DNA of 64,000 nt, from positions 992,001 to 1,056,000 of the forward strand of contig NZ_FOIS01000001.1 of assembly GCF_900110455.1 (NCBI RefSeq), in the 5' to 3' direction. A model generated the notes under the pieces. That model did no database searches. It was not told where the DNA came from and saw nothing but the letters and a program-made list of their open reading frames with translations. The stretch comes from Natrinema salifodinae. GTDB lineage: Archaea > Halobacteriota > Halobacteria > Halobacteriales > Natrialbaceae. This document shows positions 17,343 to 26,197 of this stretch, in pieces (the stretch's first letter is position 1; every line of letters starts with the position of its first letter). The position numbers and the translations under genes are program-made.

Positions 17343-18364
17343 GATGACACCTCTACCGCCTCGAACGTGGTGCGGTAGCCTGCGGCGCCCATTCGGTGCG
17401 TCGCCTTCGTAACGTGGTAGTCCCCCGAGAAGCGGTCCCCGAGCTCGGCGAGTCGGATCGTTTCCCCGGCTCGTATCTCCGGGATGCCGTCGGCCTCGCC
17501 GTGAGCCTGAACGGTTCCGTCGGAGTACCGGTTGTGTTTCGTCTCTGCGATACGTTCGGCTTCGTCACGTGACATAGCTGGCACTCTAAACACCTCTTTG
17601 TGTGTCGCGTCGGAACTGCCCGCAGTCGCGACGATCTCCGTCTTTTTCCCGATGTCCCACGACCGGACCTCGACCTGGTAGTGACGTTTTCGCTGCGTGA
17701 TTTCGCCGAAGAAATCGTGGAGCGATTCCCCGTACCACAGTTCGGCGACCGGATCGTCGGTCACTGCTGACGATCGCGGAACGAACCTGACGGCGTCCCG
17801 TTTCGCGTAGAACTCGAATCCGTAGGTCGAAGCGAGATCGTGGATGAACCGATAATCGCTACAATCGTTTTGGATAAGTTTCTCGCGTTTGACGTCTGCA
17901 CTGTCTACCTCTATCGACGAGAACGGATACGACGACAGGACGTCCGTGACGGCATCGCCGATGGTGGTCGTCGACCACGAGTCCGAGCGGGTCCCTTGCA
18001 TCGCCTCCCAGAGCAATCCGTATCCGGACACCTGCACTGAGGGACCTCGATCAGCGGCGAACTCACCGGTTATCGACTGGATCTTACCGGTCAAAAGCGG
18101 CGTGAGTTGGCCATCGTCGCCGTAACCCATCGAAATGTCCACGTCGGTTCCGACGTCGAAGTCGTCCCACGACAGTCCGGCGAACTCGTCTAGTTCCTCG
18201 TCGAAGGGATAGTTCAACGTAAAGGAAAACCGGTCTGCCCCCTCGAAGGTCGTCTCCACCACGAGATCGGCTATCCTGCCGCCCGGCTCTTGGAACGTCT
18301 GATCGCCGATATCGACCTTGAATCGGGGTGAATATCGTGGATGGTTGTCCAATTCAGCGCTCAT
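17339..18364 (-). CDS. gpD/gp27-like hub protein
   Basis: This 341-residue protein is the phage late control D / gp27-like hub that adapts the tube to the spike. Typical parts are RYSPRFKVDIGDQTF at the N-terminus, VSGYGLLWEAMQ near residue 117, a SYPFSSIEV strand and DCSDYRFIHDLASTYGFEFY (about 160-185). It is full length for the family and is followed by the separate gpV gene with a four-base overlap. The hub and spike are thus split over two genes rather than fused as in VgrG. Confidence 0.92.
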   Translation of the reverse strand: MSAELDNHPRYSPRFKVDIGDQTFQEPGGRIADLVVETTFEGADRFSFTLNYPFDEELDEFAGLSWDDFDVGTDVDISMGYGDDGQLTPLLTGKIQSITGEFAADRGPSVQVSGYGLLWEAMQGTRSDSWSTTTIGDAVTDVLSSYPFSSIEVDSADVKREKLIQNDCSDYRFIHDLASTYGFEFYAKRDAVRFVPRSSAVTDDPVAELWYGESLHDFFGEITQRKRHYQVEVRSWDIGKKTEIVATAGSSDATHKEVFRVPAMSRDEAERIAETKHNRYSDGTVQAHGEADGIPEIRAGETIRLAELGDRFSGDYHVTKATHRMGAAGYRTTFEAVEVSS

Positions 18365-18416
18365 GAGTTCGAATATGATGTCGGCGTTGGAGTCGAGTTG
18401 ATCGTCGGTCGTGTCG

Positions 18417-19088
18417 CTACAGCGGCGGTAGTTCGAGCGTTTCCCCCGGCTCTATCGCGCGCGGGTTGGCGATGTCGTTCTGGTTTGCGATCGTTCGCCA
18501 GTGGGACGGGTCACCGTACTCCTCCGACGCAATGAGCCAGAGCGTGTCTCCCTCGGTTACCGTCCACACCTTGGTCTTGTCCGTCGATTCGGGGGCCACC
18601 TCCGACTTGTGATAGTCGGCCGTCTTGAACTCGGAGAAGACGATTGACACGCGAGCCCGGATCGGGATTCCGCTCGGAAGGAACTTGGTGAACTGTTTGT
18701 TAGCGCTCCGGACCAGCGCCGTGAAGTCGATTCCGTCACCCCAGACGAACCGGCAGACCGGCGGCGCGTGTAACTCTCCGTCGACCGACAGCAGCAGGTC
18801 GATGTACTTCGTGTACCGCTCGCGAACGTCGACTGCAGCGTCGTCGACATCGTCCGACTCGAGTTCGTCGGTCGTATCGAAGAACAGTTCCATCGAAAGC
18901 GTCTCCGCGTTCCCGTCCACGAACTGCATGATCGACGCCCCCGATCCCGTGGCTTTCATTTCGCCGTAGTTGACGCTCTTCTCGAGCGTGTAGGAGTTCG
19001 GGTTGAACTTACACTCGATCGTCTCTCCCTTTCGTTTCCCGTTTACGATCATGATCTGTGCCTTCTCGAGTTTGCCACCAGTCGCCAC
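18417..19088 (-). CDS. LysM-domain tail hub protein
   Basis: This 223-residue protein is the Pvc7/Afp7-like (T4 gp53-related) protein with an N-terminal tail-domain segment (IECKFNPNSYTLEKSVNYGE) and a C-terminal LysM module (KVWTVTEGDTLWLIASEEYG, about residues 172-223). In contractile machines this protein sits where the tube meets the baseplate. The start is GTG 19086-19088, directly adjoining the stop of the 1422-residue gene. LysM here binds other baseplate parts rather than murein (family knowledge). Confidence 0.92.
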   Translation of the reverse strand: MATGGKLEKAQIMIVNGKRKGETIECKFNPNSYTLEKSVNYGEMKATGSGASIMQFVDGNAETLSMELFFDTTDELESDDVDDAAVDVRERYTKYIDLLLSVDGELHAPPVCRFVWGDGIDFTALVRSANKQFTKFLPSGIPIRARVSIVFSEFKTADYHKSEVAPESTDKTKVWTVTEGDTLWLIASEEYGDPSHWRTIANQNDIANPRAIEPGETLELPPL

Positions 19089-22000
19089 CTAGAACCCCCT
19101 CCGTTCACGTTCGACTCGCTGTTTCCGTTCGATCTTCCGGTAGAGTCGTTCAACGAGCCGGTCTACGTCGGCCTCGAATTGGAGCGAGTTCCCGTCCCAC
19201 GGAAGTTCGGACGGCTCAGATCGATCGCGAGCGTCTCGTCGACCTCGGTCGTGACCGTCCGGATCGGACGGCTGCTCGCTTGCAGGCTTGCGCCCTGAAG
19301 CGGACCCATCGATACGGCCAACGCGTTGCGGGGTGTCTGCCGAGGAGGTGTTGGCGAGCCCTCTCGGTCGTCCGCGACCAGGTTCGTTCGTCGACTGTCG
19401 GCTTCCCCCGGCGTTGCCTCTCCGACGGTCGGCTGGACGCACCGTACCATCATCACGCTCTCCGGTCGAACCCGTCGTGCGTCCGTGGAGCCCCCGCCTC
19501 GCCGCCGTCGACCGCGAATCGTGCGAGCGTTCGGCGGCGTCGGCGAATCGATCGCGAGCGGATTCGCCGATGATCGATGTCCCCGCAGACTTCGTTTCGT
19601 CCGCTCTCGACCCAGTGGTGCCCGCTCTAGCGGAAACCGATGGTGTAGGGTCGCGATAGACGAGCGCTGGCCGATTGCTACTCGAGTTCATTCTGTTTCT
19701 CTCCGACCCCTCTCCGTTCACTTTTTTAGAATCTATTTTGTATTTAGTGATTTCGTTATCGTTACCAGACACGATCGGTACCGATCCGTCGATCCTGGTT
19801 GCCGTTGAGGTAGCCACCTGCCGTTCGGTCGCCGTGCTCGGGAGATCGACCTGCGCGCTGGTCGAGTCTCGAGGCGATCGCTCCATCGCCTGGCTCGCAC
19901 CGACGGTGTCCGACGCTACTATCGCCCGTGTATTGAGGTCAGATCTCCGCTCACCGTCGTCCAGCGGATCGGCTTCCGGCGTCTCGCTCGTCACCGTCCT
20001 GCCCTCGGTTCGCGCACCGCTTGCCAGCGGCGACGCTCGAACGGTCGCTCCGCCGCTCGTCGGCATCGGCCCCGCGACGTCGTCGGGGCCGTCGCTACTA
20101 CTGCGGCTGTCATCGGGCCCCGCTGACGCCACGCTACGTCGTCGTCGCACCGACGGCGACAGTCGACCAAGGTCCGTCATCCCGCTCGTCTGTGGCCGAA
20201 CTGGACGTGAATCAACGGCAGCTCCGATCGAGTCCTCCGGAGCGTCCGTATCGAAACGTGTTGCACGCTGCGACGGGGCCCAATTCGGATCGGCGACCGT
20301 AACGACCCTGGTCGCGGAGACCGCACCGTCGAAAGCGGTCCCATCCGGATCAAACCGCGTTCGATCGTCGGTCGCGTCGAACTCCGAGCGTCGGCCGCCG
20401 GTGTGTGGCCGCCGATCGACCGTCGACCGCGACTGCGTCTCGACGGGCTGCCTCTCGACGGGCGATCGAGTTCCCACGTCGTCAGTCGGCCGCCGTTCGT
20501 TGGGTCCATCGCGCGTCAGCTCGCCGCGATTTTGGTCGGTCGGTCCGCCCTCGGTGACCGAATCCGCCAGGCGCACCGCCGGCGACCCCAGCACTGATCC
20601 GTTCCCGTTCGCGGATCGCGAGTGATCCGCCTGAATGCGGCCGGACGGGTCGGGTCGACTGTCGCATCGATCGGTCGATTCGACCGAGTGGGTGTGGCCG
20701 GACGAGGGTCTGACCGAGCGCTGTGACGACGAAATCGAGTCCGTGCCCGAGGTCGCAACACGCGGTGTGAGCGGAGCCGTCGGACCGCCGGTCGTGATCA
20801 CCGGCTTCGACGGTCGATTACTGGCATTTCGGCGTCTTCTTCGGGCCGACCTGGGGATCGAACTAACGGGACCGAGATCGTGGGGACCGGACGCGGGCGC
20901 ATCCGTTTCTGCGGGTGCCGTCCCGTCCCTGTTCTCCGCCGTGCCGTCACGTTTGTTCACGCCTGGCGTCGCCGTCGTCTCCTGAGGTCGTGCTCCGTGA
21001 CCATCCCGATCCGCTGGCTCGGCGCGGGTAACGGAAGCGGACGCGGACGCCGTCGGAGTCGCGTCTGTAGCCGTTCTCGCTCGACCGACCGGATCGTCGC
21101 CGTTCGACGCTTCGACGGCGCGTCCGAGCCGAGACCCTCGTAGTGACGATGCCGACTCCGTTTGGGTTTCGATCGCGACGTCGGCCCCGGCAGAGACGGA
21201 GCGGGCAACCGACCGCTGAGCGGCCCTCGATCGTCCCGTGCCAGTACGACCGGCGTCGGTGTCGATACCGGTCCCGGTGACAGCAGTTGGGAACGGCCGG
21301 CTCGATCGGAACTGTGTCACAATTCTTGTCGTCGTGATCGCCGTCTCGAGACCGCCCTCGTCAATCACCTGCGCGAATCGGCGATCCGAACGACCCTGTG
21401 GACCATCGTCTCTCCGCGACGTTTCGGGGTCGGCGGCGTGAGCGGTTCGTATTCGCCGAGCGAACGAGTTCGAGAGACCCCCCGCCGGAGCAGTCGACCG
21501 ATCGAGGGGCCGCTCACCGTCGACGGGCGATCGGCCACCCTCGACAGAACGGCGGTTCGACGTCGTCAGCCCTGACGAGGAACGCGGTGTCGGTCGACTC
21601 GATCCGTTCCTCGATTCGGAATCTGCCACCCGAGACAGCGCCGGCAGGTTCCGTGATTCTGATGCCGCTCGGCCAGCCGTCGGCGATCGATCCGCCGGCG
21701 CTGGAGAAACTGGGCACCCGTCAGCGGTCTCGGCCGACACCAGGCGTCGGTCGTTCGCACCGACCGACGAATCCGTCCGCCGAACATCCGCGGTAACGCG
21801 AGCGTGATCGGACGGCCCAGATGACGCCGTTTTCCGGCTACTGTTCCCGCAGTCGTCGACGGGATCTCGGTCCGAACTGTCGGGATCGGTGTCAACTGGG
21901 TGTTCCGTCGGGACGTCCGTGGTGACGACTGATCGGCTCCGCGCGTCTCCGCCAGGCGAATCGTGATCCCCGTCAGTGACGGTCGCCGTCGACGGGCGTG

Positions 22001-23357
22001 AAGGGGTACTGCGAGCGGAATCGAGAGGCGCTCCGCCCGAGAGCAACCGTCGTCCGAAATCCGATCGTCGACGTGTAACAGTGGCCGCCGATCGGCTCCG
22101 ACCCTCTCCGTCGGTATCATCGGTCGGCGCAGTGTCGAATCCGGCGTCGCCCCGCCGCTCAATCGACCGCGACGGATCAGGTTCGTCGACCAGTACCGTA
22201 TACGCCGCCGAGTGTCGAGGAGACGATCGCCGGCCGGCACGACGCTGTGCCGACCGGGAATCGATCGCCGCGGCCGGATCAGCCAATTCGCCGATGGTCA
22301 CCCGGCGACGAACGGCATCGATCCCGACGGCGGTTCCGAACGGGGCCGTCCGCTCGCGGTGTCGGAATCGGGCGGTCGACCCCGTCGTGTCCTCCGGTCG
22401 ACCGGCGGCCTCACCGCGTCGCTCGAGTGCATCGGTAGCGGTCGGTGTCGGCGACCCGGACCGGGCACCGCTATCGCGGTCCGCCACGCGCGTCGGTGAT
22501 CCAATTACGACGCGTTCACCATCCTCCGTCGCCGTCGGTGACGGAACTGATGGCCGCAGTGGCGACTGAATCGAGTCGCCCACGTCCGGAGCGGCTCCCT
22601 CACCACCGATCGGTCGTGGCTCTCGGACGGGTCGGCCGGATCGAGTCATCGGAGCGTCGCGAGGCCGCCTGGCCGTCTCGCCGTCGGAGACCGTCCGGCG
22701 AGCGTCGGTTTCGGATTCACCGCTCCCCGCGGAGGCGACCGTTTCGAACCGCACACCGGCGACGCGGCCGGTGTCCGCACCCGAGTCCGAACGCGACTGC
22801 GTATCCGACATCGGTCCAGTGCGACCGGGCGACCGGGCGATCGTTCGTGATTCGCTCGTCCGAACGGCCGGCGCACCCGACCGGAGCCAGGCGGCCGATA
22901 GAGGGGATCGCCCGTCCTCGGCTGGCGAGTCGGACAGCGACGAGACTGGGGGGTGGCCCGTCTCCGACTCGTCCGCCGGAGCGGGGAGAAACGATCCGTC
23001 GGAAGCGTCAGCTTGTGATTCGGACGGTCTCGCGGCAGCTCGCGGTCGCGGGTGGACGCGAAACGTGAACTCGGCCGCCGCGTACCGGTTCCGGATCCGG
23101 AGGGCGAACCGATCGGCCAGGCGAGCGGGATCGATCGTTCCGATCGACCTGTGTCGACGATCCGGACCGTCGATCCGCAGTCGGTCCACCGCTCCGGCGG
23201 TCGTCACCGTGTCGGTGCTCCCTCCTCCCGGTACGCTGTGCCCGTCTCCATTGTCGTCGTCGCTGTTCGTCTCCGTCGCCACGCCGGACCAGGCGGTGCT
23301 TACGCTGATCTCGCGGAGTGCCGACGCTGCCGTCGAACCCGTCCACTCGCTCGTCAC
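19089..23357 (-). CDS. 1422-residue disordered Arg/Ser/Thr/Asp-rich protein of the injection operon
   Basis: This very long frame is uninterrupted for 4.2 kb and abuts the LysM gene. The N-terminal 110 residues may be folded (IGTIDPARLADRFALRIRNR, then YAAAEFTFRVHP). The rest is low-complexity sequence dominated by R, S, T, D, G, P and A, with recurring short beta-like units such as TRIVTQFRSS, TRVVTVADPN and RVVIGSPTRV. The last 30 residues (ADVDRLVERLYRKIERKQRV) form a strongly charged helix, which I recall as a common ending of small proteins at this position in other contractile operons. It starts with GTG 23355-23357 behind a TATA-like box at 23444-23452. It is not tape-measure-like, since it has no long hydrophobic helices. 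The function is unknown. Confidence 0.7.
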   Translation of the reverse strand: MTSEWTGSTAASALREISVSTAWSGVATETNSDDDNGDGHSVPGGGSTDTVTTAGAVDRLRIDGPDRRHRSIGTIDPARLADRFALRIRNRYAAAEFTFRVHPRPRAAARPSESQADASDGSFLPAPADESETGHPPVSSLSDSPAEDGRSPLSAAWLRSGAPAVRTSESRTIARSPGRTGPMSDTQSRSDSGADTGRVAGVRFETVASAGSGESETDARRTVSDGETARRPRDAPMTRSGRPVREPRPIGGEGAAPDVGDSIQSPLRPSVPSPTATEDGERVVIGSPTRVADRDSGARSGSPTPTATDALERRGEAAGRPEDTTGSTARFRHRERTAPFGTAVGIDAVRRRVTIGELADPAAAIDSRSAQRRAGRRSSPRHSAAYTVLVDEPDPSRSIERRGDAGFDTAPTDDTDGEGRSRSAATVTRRRSDFGRRLLSGGAPLDSARSTPSRPSTATVTDGDHDSPGGDARSRSVVTTDVPTEHPVDTDPDSSDRDPVDDCGNSSRKTASSGPSDHARVTADVRRTDSSVGANDRRLVSAETADGCPVSPAPADRSPTAGRAASESRNLPALSRVADSESRNGSSRPTPRSSSGLTTSNRRSVEGGRSPVDGERPLDRSTAPAGGLSNSFARRIRTAHAADPETSRRDDGPQGRSDRRFAQVIDEGGLETAITTTRIVTQFRSSRPFPTAVTGTGIDTDAGRTGTGRSRAAQRSVARSVSAGADVAIETQTESASSLRGSRLGRAVEASNGDDPVGRARTATDATPTASASASVTRAEPADRDGHGARPQETTATPGVNKRDGTAENRDGTAPAETDAPASGPHDLGPVSSIPRSARRRRRNASNRPSKPVITTGGPTAPLTPRVATSGTDSISSSQRSVRPSSGHTHSVESTDRCDSRPDPSGRIQADHSRSANGNGSVLGSPAVRLADSVTEGGPTDQNRGELTRDGPNERRPTDDVGTRSPVERQPVETQSRSTVDRRPHTGGRRSEFDATDDRTRFDPDGTAFDGAVSATRVVTVADPNWAPSQRATRFDTDAPEDSIGAAVDSRPVRPQTSGMTDLGRLSPSVRRRRSVASAGPDDSRSSSDGPDDVAGPMPTSGGATVRASPLASGARTEGRTVTSETPEADPLDDGERRSDLNTRAIVASDTVGASQAMERSPRDSTSAQVDLPSTATERQVATSTATRIDGSVPIVSGNDNEITKYKIDSKKVNGEGSERNRMNSSSNRPALVYRDPTPSVSARAGTTGSRADETKSAGTSIIGESARDRFADAAERSHDSRSTAARRGLHGRTTGSTGERDDGTVRPADRRRGNAGGSRQSTNEPGRGRPRGLANTSSADTPQRVGRIDGSASGRKPASEQPSDPDGHDRGRRDARDRSEPSELPWDGNSLQFEADVDRLVERLYRKIERKQRVERERRGF

Positions 23358-23443
23358 GATCGGAGCCCCCGTTGGATACCGACGGCAACCCCTACTCTCC
23401 CCGGTCGACCGTCGATCGTTTCTGCGACCATCACGTTGTTCGG

Positions 23444-23452
23444 TTTATAATT
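23444..23452 (-). promoter_or_regulatory. TATA-like box for the injection-system operon
   Basis: Read on the minus strand the sequence is aattataaa, within a local A/T-rich patch between the membrane-protein stop and the 1422-residue gene. It lies about 90 bases upstream of the GTG start. It is the only clear archaeal promoter candidate for the chain of closely spaced genes down to 8080. Confidence 0.5.
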
Positions 23453-23501
23453 CACGGAAACTTAATTGTTTTCAGACACTATCGTCCCGATCCGATGTTC
23501 G

Positions 23502-24692
23502 TTAGTTCTGTGACGGATTAGCGACGGAATCTCGCGGTGTCGCGTCGACGTCTGACTCCCGAGACGAAGCCGATCGATCGGGATCGGGAGCGGTCGAATC
23601 GGCGTCCTGCTCGGCCGCCGTCCGGCCCTCTGAACTGGCCGCCTGTGCAGTTCCGTCGTTCGACCACTGAAGGGGATATATATCGCCGCTTTTCGTGAAA
23701 AGCGTCGGCGTCTCCTCGCCGCGTTTGAGACTGTACCCCAGCGGTAGATCGATCGAATCGTCGTTCGGTTCGAGCGAGAACGACTCGGGAATCTCGAAGG
23801 TACAGACCGCACCTGGCCGCAGCGTGAGGTCGACGCCGAGTCGGTAGAGGTCGAACTCGGTATCTCGGATCCGGGACTCCGAGAGGTCGACCGACGTTGC
23901 CGCTCGGTTTTTGATGCTCAGTTCCCGGGTCGGACGCGATTCGGGCGCGCTGACTGTGACGATCGCGATATCGGTTCGGTGCGTCGTCGTAGCCTCGTAT
24001 CGATTGTACACGAGTACCGTGGCGCCGATCCAGAGCAGGATCGATCCGAGGACCGTCGCCGAGACGCGAAAGTAGCCGAAGTACCAGAGACCGACGTACC
24101 GGAGAGCGAGACCGCCGAGGACGGCGATCAGGAAGCCGACGATGACCGACAGGGTTCGACTCTCGAGCCCTTTCGTGTGAACGTATCCGGTCTTGACGGA
24201 CGAAAGAGACGAGTCCGCGCCGAAACGCCGTCGATCCTGCAGGAGTAGCAGACCGGACGAGAGCGGCCAACTGACCAGAAATCCGAGGACGACGGCGGAG
24301 GGATGAACGCGACCGAGCAGCGCTGCGCCGCCGAGGGCAGCCATCACGACGATGGCACAGAGACAGCCGACGAGCATCGACTGGGCCCACGTCGAGTACT
24401 GCTCCCAGCGCTCGTGGATCGGATCGCGGTAGGTGCGATAGCACAGATAGCACGCACCGACGAGCACACCCGTGGCGAACGACGCGAGGAACACCACCGC
24501 CGCCGGCGAAAGGGTTCGCGACAGAAGCGGGAGGGAAACGGACGGGACACCGACGTTAGGCGCAACCACTCTGAAGAGGGCAGTCACCACGAGTGCGAAC
24601 GGCACCGCGCCGACCAGTACGAGGAGGACCGGAACGAGACGTTTTCGGGTGTCTTCGCCGAAAACCGTCGGTAGTCGATTCGTGACACTCAT
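23502..24692 (-). CDS. six-helix membrane protein with lamin-tail-like domain
   Basis: This 396-residue protein has six predicted transmembrane helices at about 18-42, 62-84, 104-127, 130-152, 180-206 and 208-230. A beta-rich domain follows (about 240-345) with ELSIKNRAATSVDLSESRI, VDLTLRPGAVCTFEIP and TKSGDIYPLQW strands, resembling lamin-tail domains. The tail (346-396) is disordered and Ser/Asp/Ala-rich, in the style of the next gene. It is the same strand as, and 144 bases upstream of, the injection operon, but a promoter lies in between. A role as membrane anchor or docking platform for the particle is inference only. No family name is recognised. Confidence 0.65.
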   Translation of the reverse strand: MSVTNRLPTVFGEDTRKRLVPVLLVLVGAVPFALVVTALFRVVAPNVGVPSVSLPLLSRTLSPAAVVFLASFATGVLVGACYLCYRTYRDPIHERWEQYSTWAQSMLVGCLCAIVVMAALGGAALLGRVHPSAVVLGFLVSWPLSSGLLLLQDRRRFGADSSLSSVKTGYVHTKGLESRTLSVIVGFLIAVLGGLALRYVGLWYFGYFRVSATVLGSILLWIGATVLVYNRYEATTTHRTDIAIVTVSAPESRPTRELSIKNRAATSVDLSESRIRDTEFDLYRLGVDLTLRPGAVCTFEIPESFSLEPNDDSIDLPLGYSLKRGEETPTLFTKSGDIYPLQWSNDGTAQAASSEGRTAAEQDADSTAPDPDRSASSRESDVDATPRDSVANPSQN

Positions 24693-25231
24693 CGCTCTCT
24701 CGTGCTCCGTTCGTGTTTCCGGATAGCCTTCGGCTCGCGATCGCCTACCGTCGCCGTCGAGACCGCCCTCGAGCGTCTCTCGGACGAAATGGCGTCACAG
24801 CCACGGTCGTGACAGAAATCCCACCCAGCACAATCGTACATATGAGTCAGTTGTTATCTCAAGTTGCGTTTAGGATTATAAAGACTCTGATCGAGACTCA
24901 CGATAAATTAATGCCGGATTCCGTTAATATGTGATCGCGCGGCCGCGTACGATGACGTCGAGTGGTATGTTTGGCGAACCGAAGCGTCACAGCCGTCGAA
25001 CGGAGACGTCAAACGGCGCGATACTGCCAGCGGCGGCGAGCAGACGAAAGCGGTACGTGCACACCCGCGCTACCGATCGCGGTCGATCGGCGAAGGCGTT
25101 CTCCGTCCGCGCACGATTCCGACAGCGACTAAACCTTGTTTGGACTTGAGAAACGTAGCTTGTATTAGGGTGGACGGTATGGTATAGACCGTGAGGTCGC
25201 ATATGTGCACTGTTCGCGACGGAGGGACACG
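24693..25231. other. 540-base divergent promoter region
   Basis: No convincing gene is present. The middle (about 24830-24935) is notably A/T-rich. On the minus strand it has a tttataat element near 24875-24883 that may serve the membrane-protein gene. Towards cbiG an inverted repeat sits at 25174-25192. A 31-codon AT-rich frame from 24842 was judged not to be a gene. Confidence 0.5.
25174..25192 (+). promoter_or_regulatory. inverted repeat upstream of cbiG
   Basis: ACGGT and ACCGT form a five-base inverted repeat separated by nine A/T-rich bases, about 40 bases before the cbiG start codon. A regulator of cobalamin synthesis could bind here. No B12 riboswitch motif is visible in the leader. 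Confidence 0.35.
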
Positions 25232-26197
25232 ATGAGTTCCGGAACGGACGAGGACAGCAGTCACTGTTCGACGCCGGACAGCGACGGGGAAGTTGCGTCG
25301 GAGATCGCGATCATCTCCTTCGAACGCAAACTGGACACTGCCGAGAAGATCAAAGCCGAGATCGGTGACCGCTACGACGCGGTCGACATCATCGAGTACC
25401 ACGGCGACGTCTTCGAGGAGCACTGGGGCGAGTACGACTGCTTCGTCGGCCTGATGGCCTCCGGGATCGCGATGCGGAAGACGGCCCACCTGCTCGACGA
25501 CAAGTGGGACGACCCCGCGATCTGTGTCGTCGACGAGGAACTGACCTGGGCCATCCCGATCACCGGCGGCCACCACGGCGCCAATCAGGTCGCCCAGGAC
25601 TTAGCGACGATGGGCGCCGTCCCGGCGATGACCACCGCCTCGGAGGCCGCGGGCAAGCAGGGCGTCGAATCGAAGGCGAAGGCGATGGACGCCCACGTCG
25701 TCAACGGCGACTCGACGGTCAAGACGAATCTGGCCGTCCTCGACGAGAACCTCGGGCCCGTCGCGCGACTCGACGGCCCTCGGGCCGTGCTGGTCAGCGA
25801 CGACGTGACGGTTCTCAAGCGCAACAAAGACGACGGCGTCGTCATCGGCACCGGCAGCGTCTCCGGCGCGGACAAGGAGGCGTTCCTCGCCGCCTGGCGG
25901 AAAGCGCTCGACCAAACGGAGTACGACGTCGACGACGTCGAGTTCGTCGGCACCGCGACGCGGAAGGAAGACGAGGACGGACTACTCGAAGCCGCGCAGG
26001 AACTCGACCTCGGCGTCGTCGCTTTCGACAAGGAGACGCTGCTCGATCACGAGGGGCCGACGCCCTCGAAATCCAAGGAACTGATCGGGTGGCCAGGCGT
26101 CTCCGAAGCCTCGGCCATCGCGGGCGGGCGCGAACGGGAACTGGTCCTCGAGAAGATCAGCTACGAGGACGAGGTCACGGTGGCGATCGGCAAATGA
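25232..26197 (+). CDS. cbiG: cobalt-precorrin-5A hydrolase CbiG
   Basis: This 321-residue protein is CbiG, which opens the delta-lactone of cobalt-precorrin-5A in the anaerobic corrin pathway. The N-terminal domain has [17 protein letters not shown]. The central [14 protein letters not shown] stretch and a C-terminal domain with [16 protein letters not shown] and [15 protein letters not shown] are typical. ATG 25232 ([10 protein letters not shown]) is preferred over a GTG at 25205, because a good Shine-Dalgarno sequence (ggaggg) lies 5-11 bases before it. It is the first gene of the corrin operon and overlaps the next start by ATGA. Confidence 0.92.
   Translation: MSSGTDEDSSHCSTPDSDGEVASEIAIISFERKLDTAEKIKAEIGDRYDAVDIIEYHGDVFEEHWGEYDCFVGLMASGIAMRKTAHLLDDKWDDPAICVVDEELTWAIPITGGHHGANQVAQDLATMGAVPAMTTASEAAGKQGVESKAKAMDAHVVNGDSTVKTNLAVLDENLGPVARLDGPRAVLVSDDVTVLKRNKDDGVVIGTGSVSGADKEAFLAAWRKALDQTEYDVDDVEFVGTATRKEDEDGLLEAAQELDLGVVAFDKETLLDHEGPTPSKSKELIGWPGVSEASAIAGGRERELVLEKISYEDEVTVAIGK

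Noticed and set aside
19675-20625. 316-codon plus-strand frame inside the giant gene
   Set aside because: It is Ser/Arg/Val-rich without motifs. The minus-strand frame is longer, adjoins the LysM gene and has a promoter, so it is preferred.
8080-23357. Prophage interpretation of the tail-like genes
   Set aside because: No terminase, portal, capsid, integrase or replication gene is present, and the gene set and order are those of extracellular contractile injection systems. The tRNA-Leu 3' end is not seen repeated nearby as an attachment site.
24842-24937. 31-codon A/T-rich frame (MSQLLSQVAFRIIKTL...)
   Set aside because: It is too short and has no ribosome-binding site or conserved pattern; the A/T-richness better fits a promoter region.
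24693-25231. Cobalamin riboswitch upstream of cbiG
   Set aside because: No B12-box-like sequence or typical helix arrangement was found. Haloarchaea generally use protein regulators.
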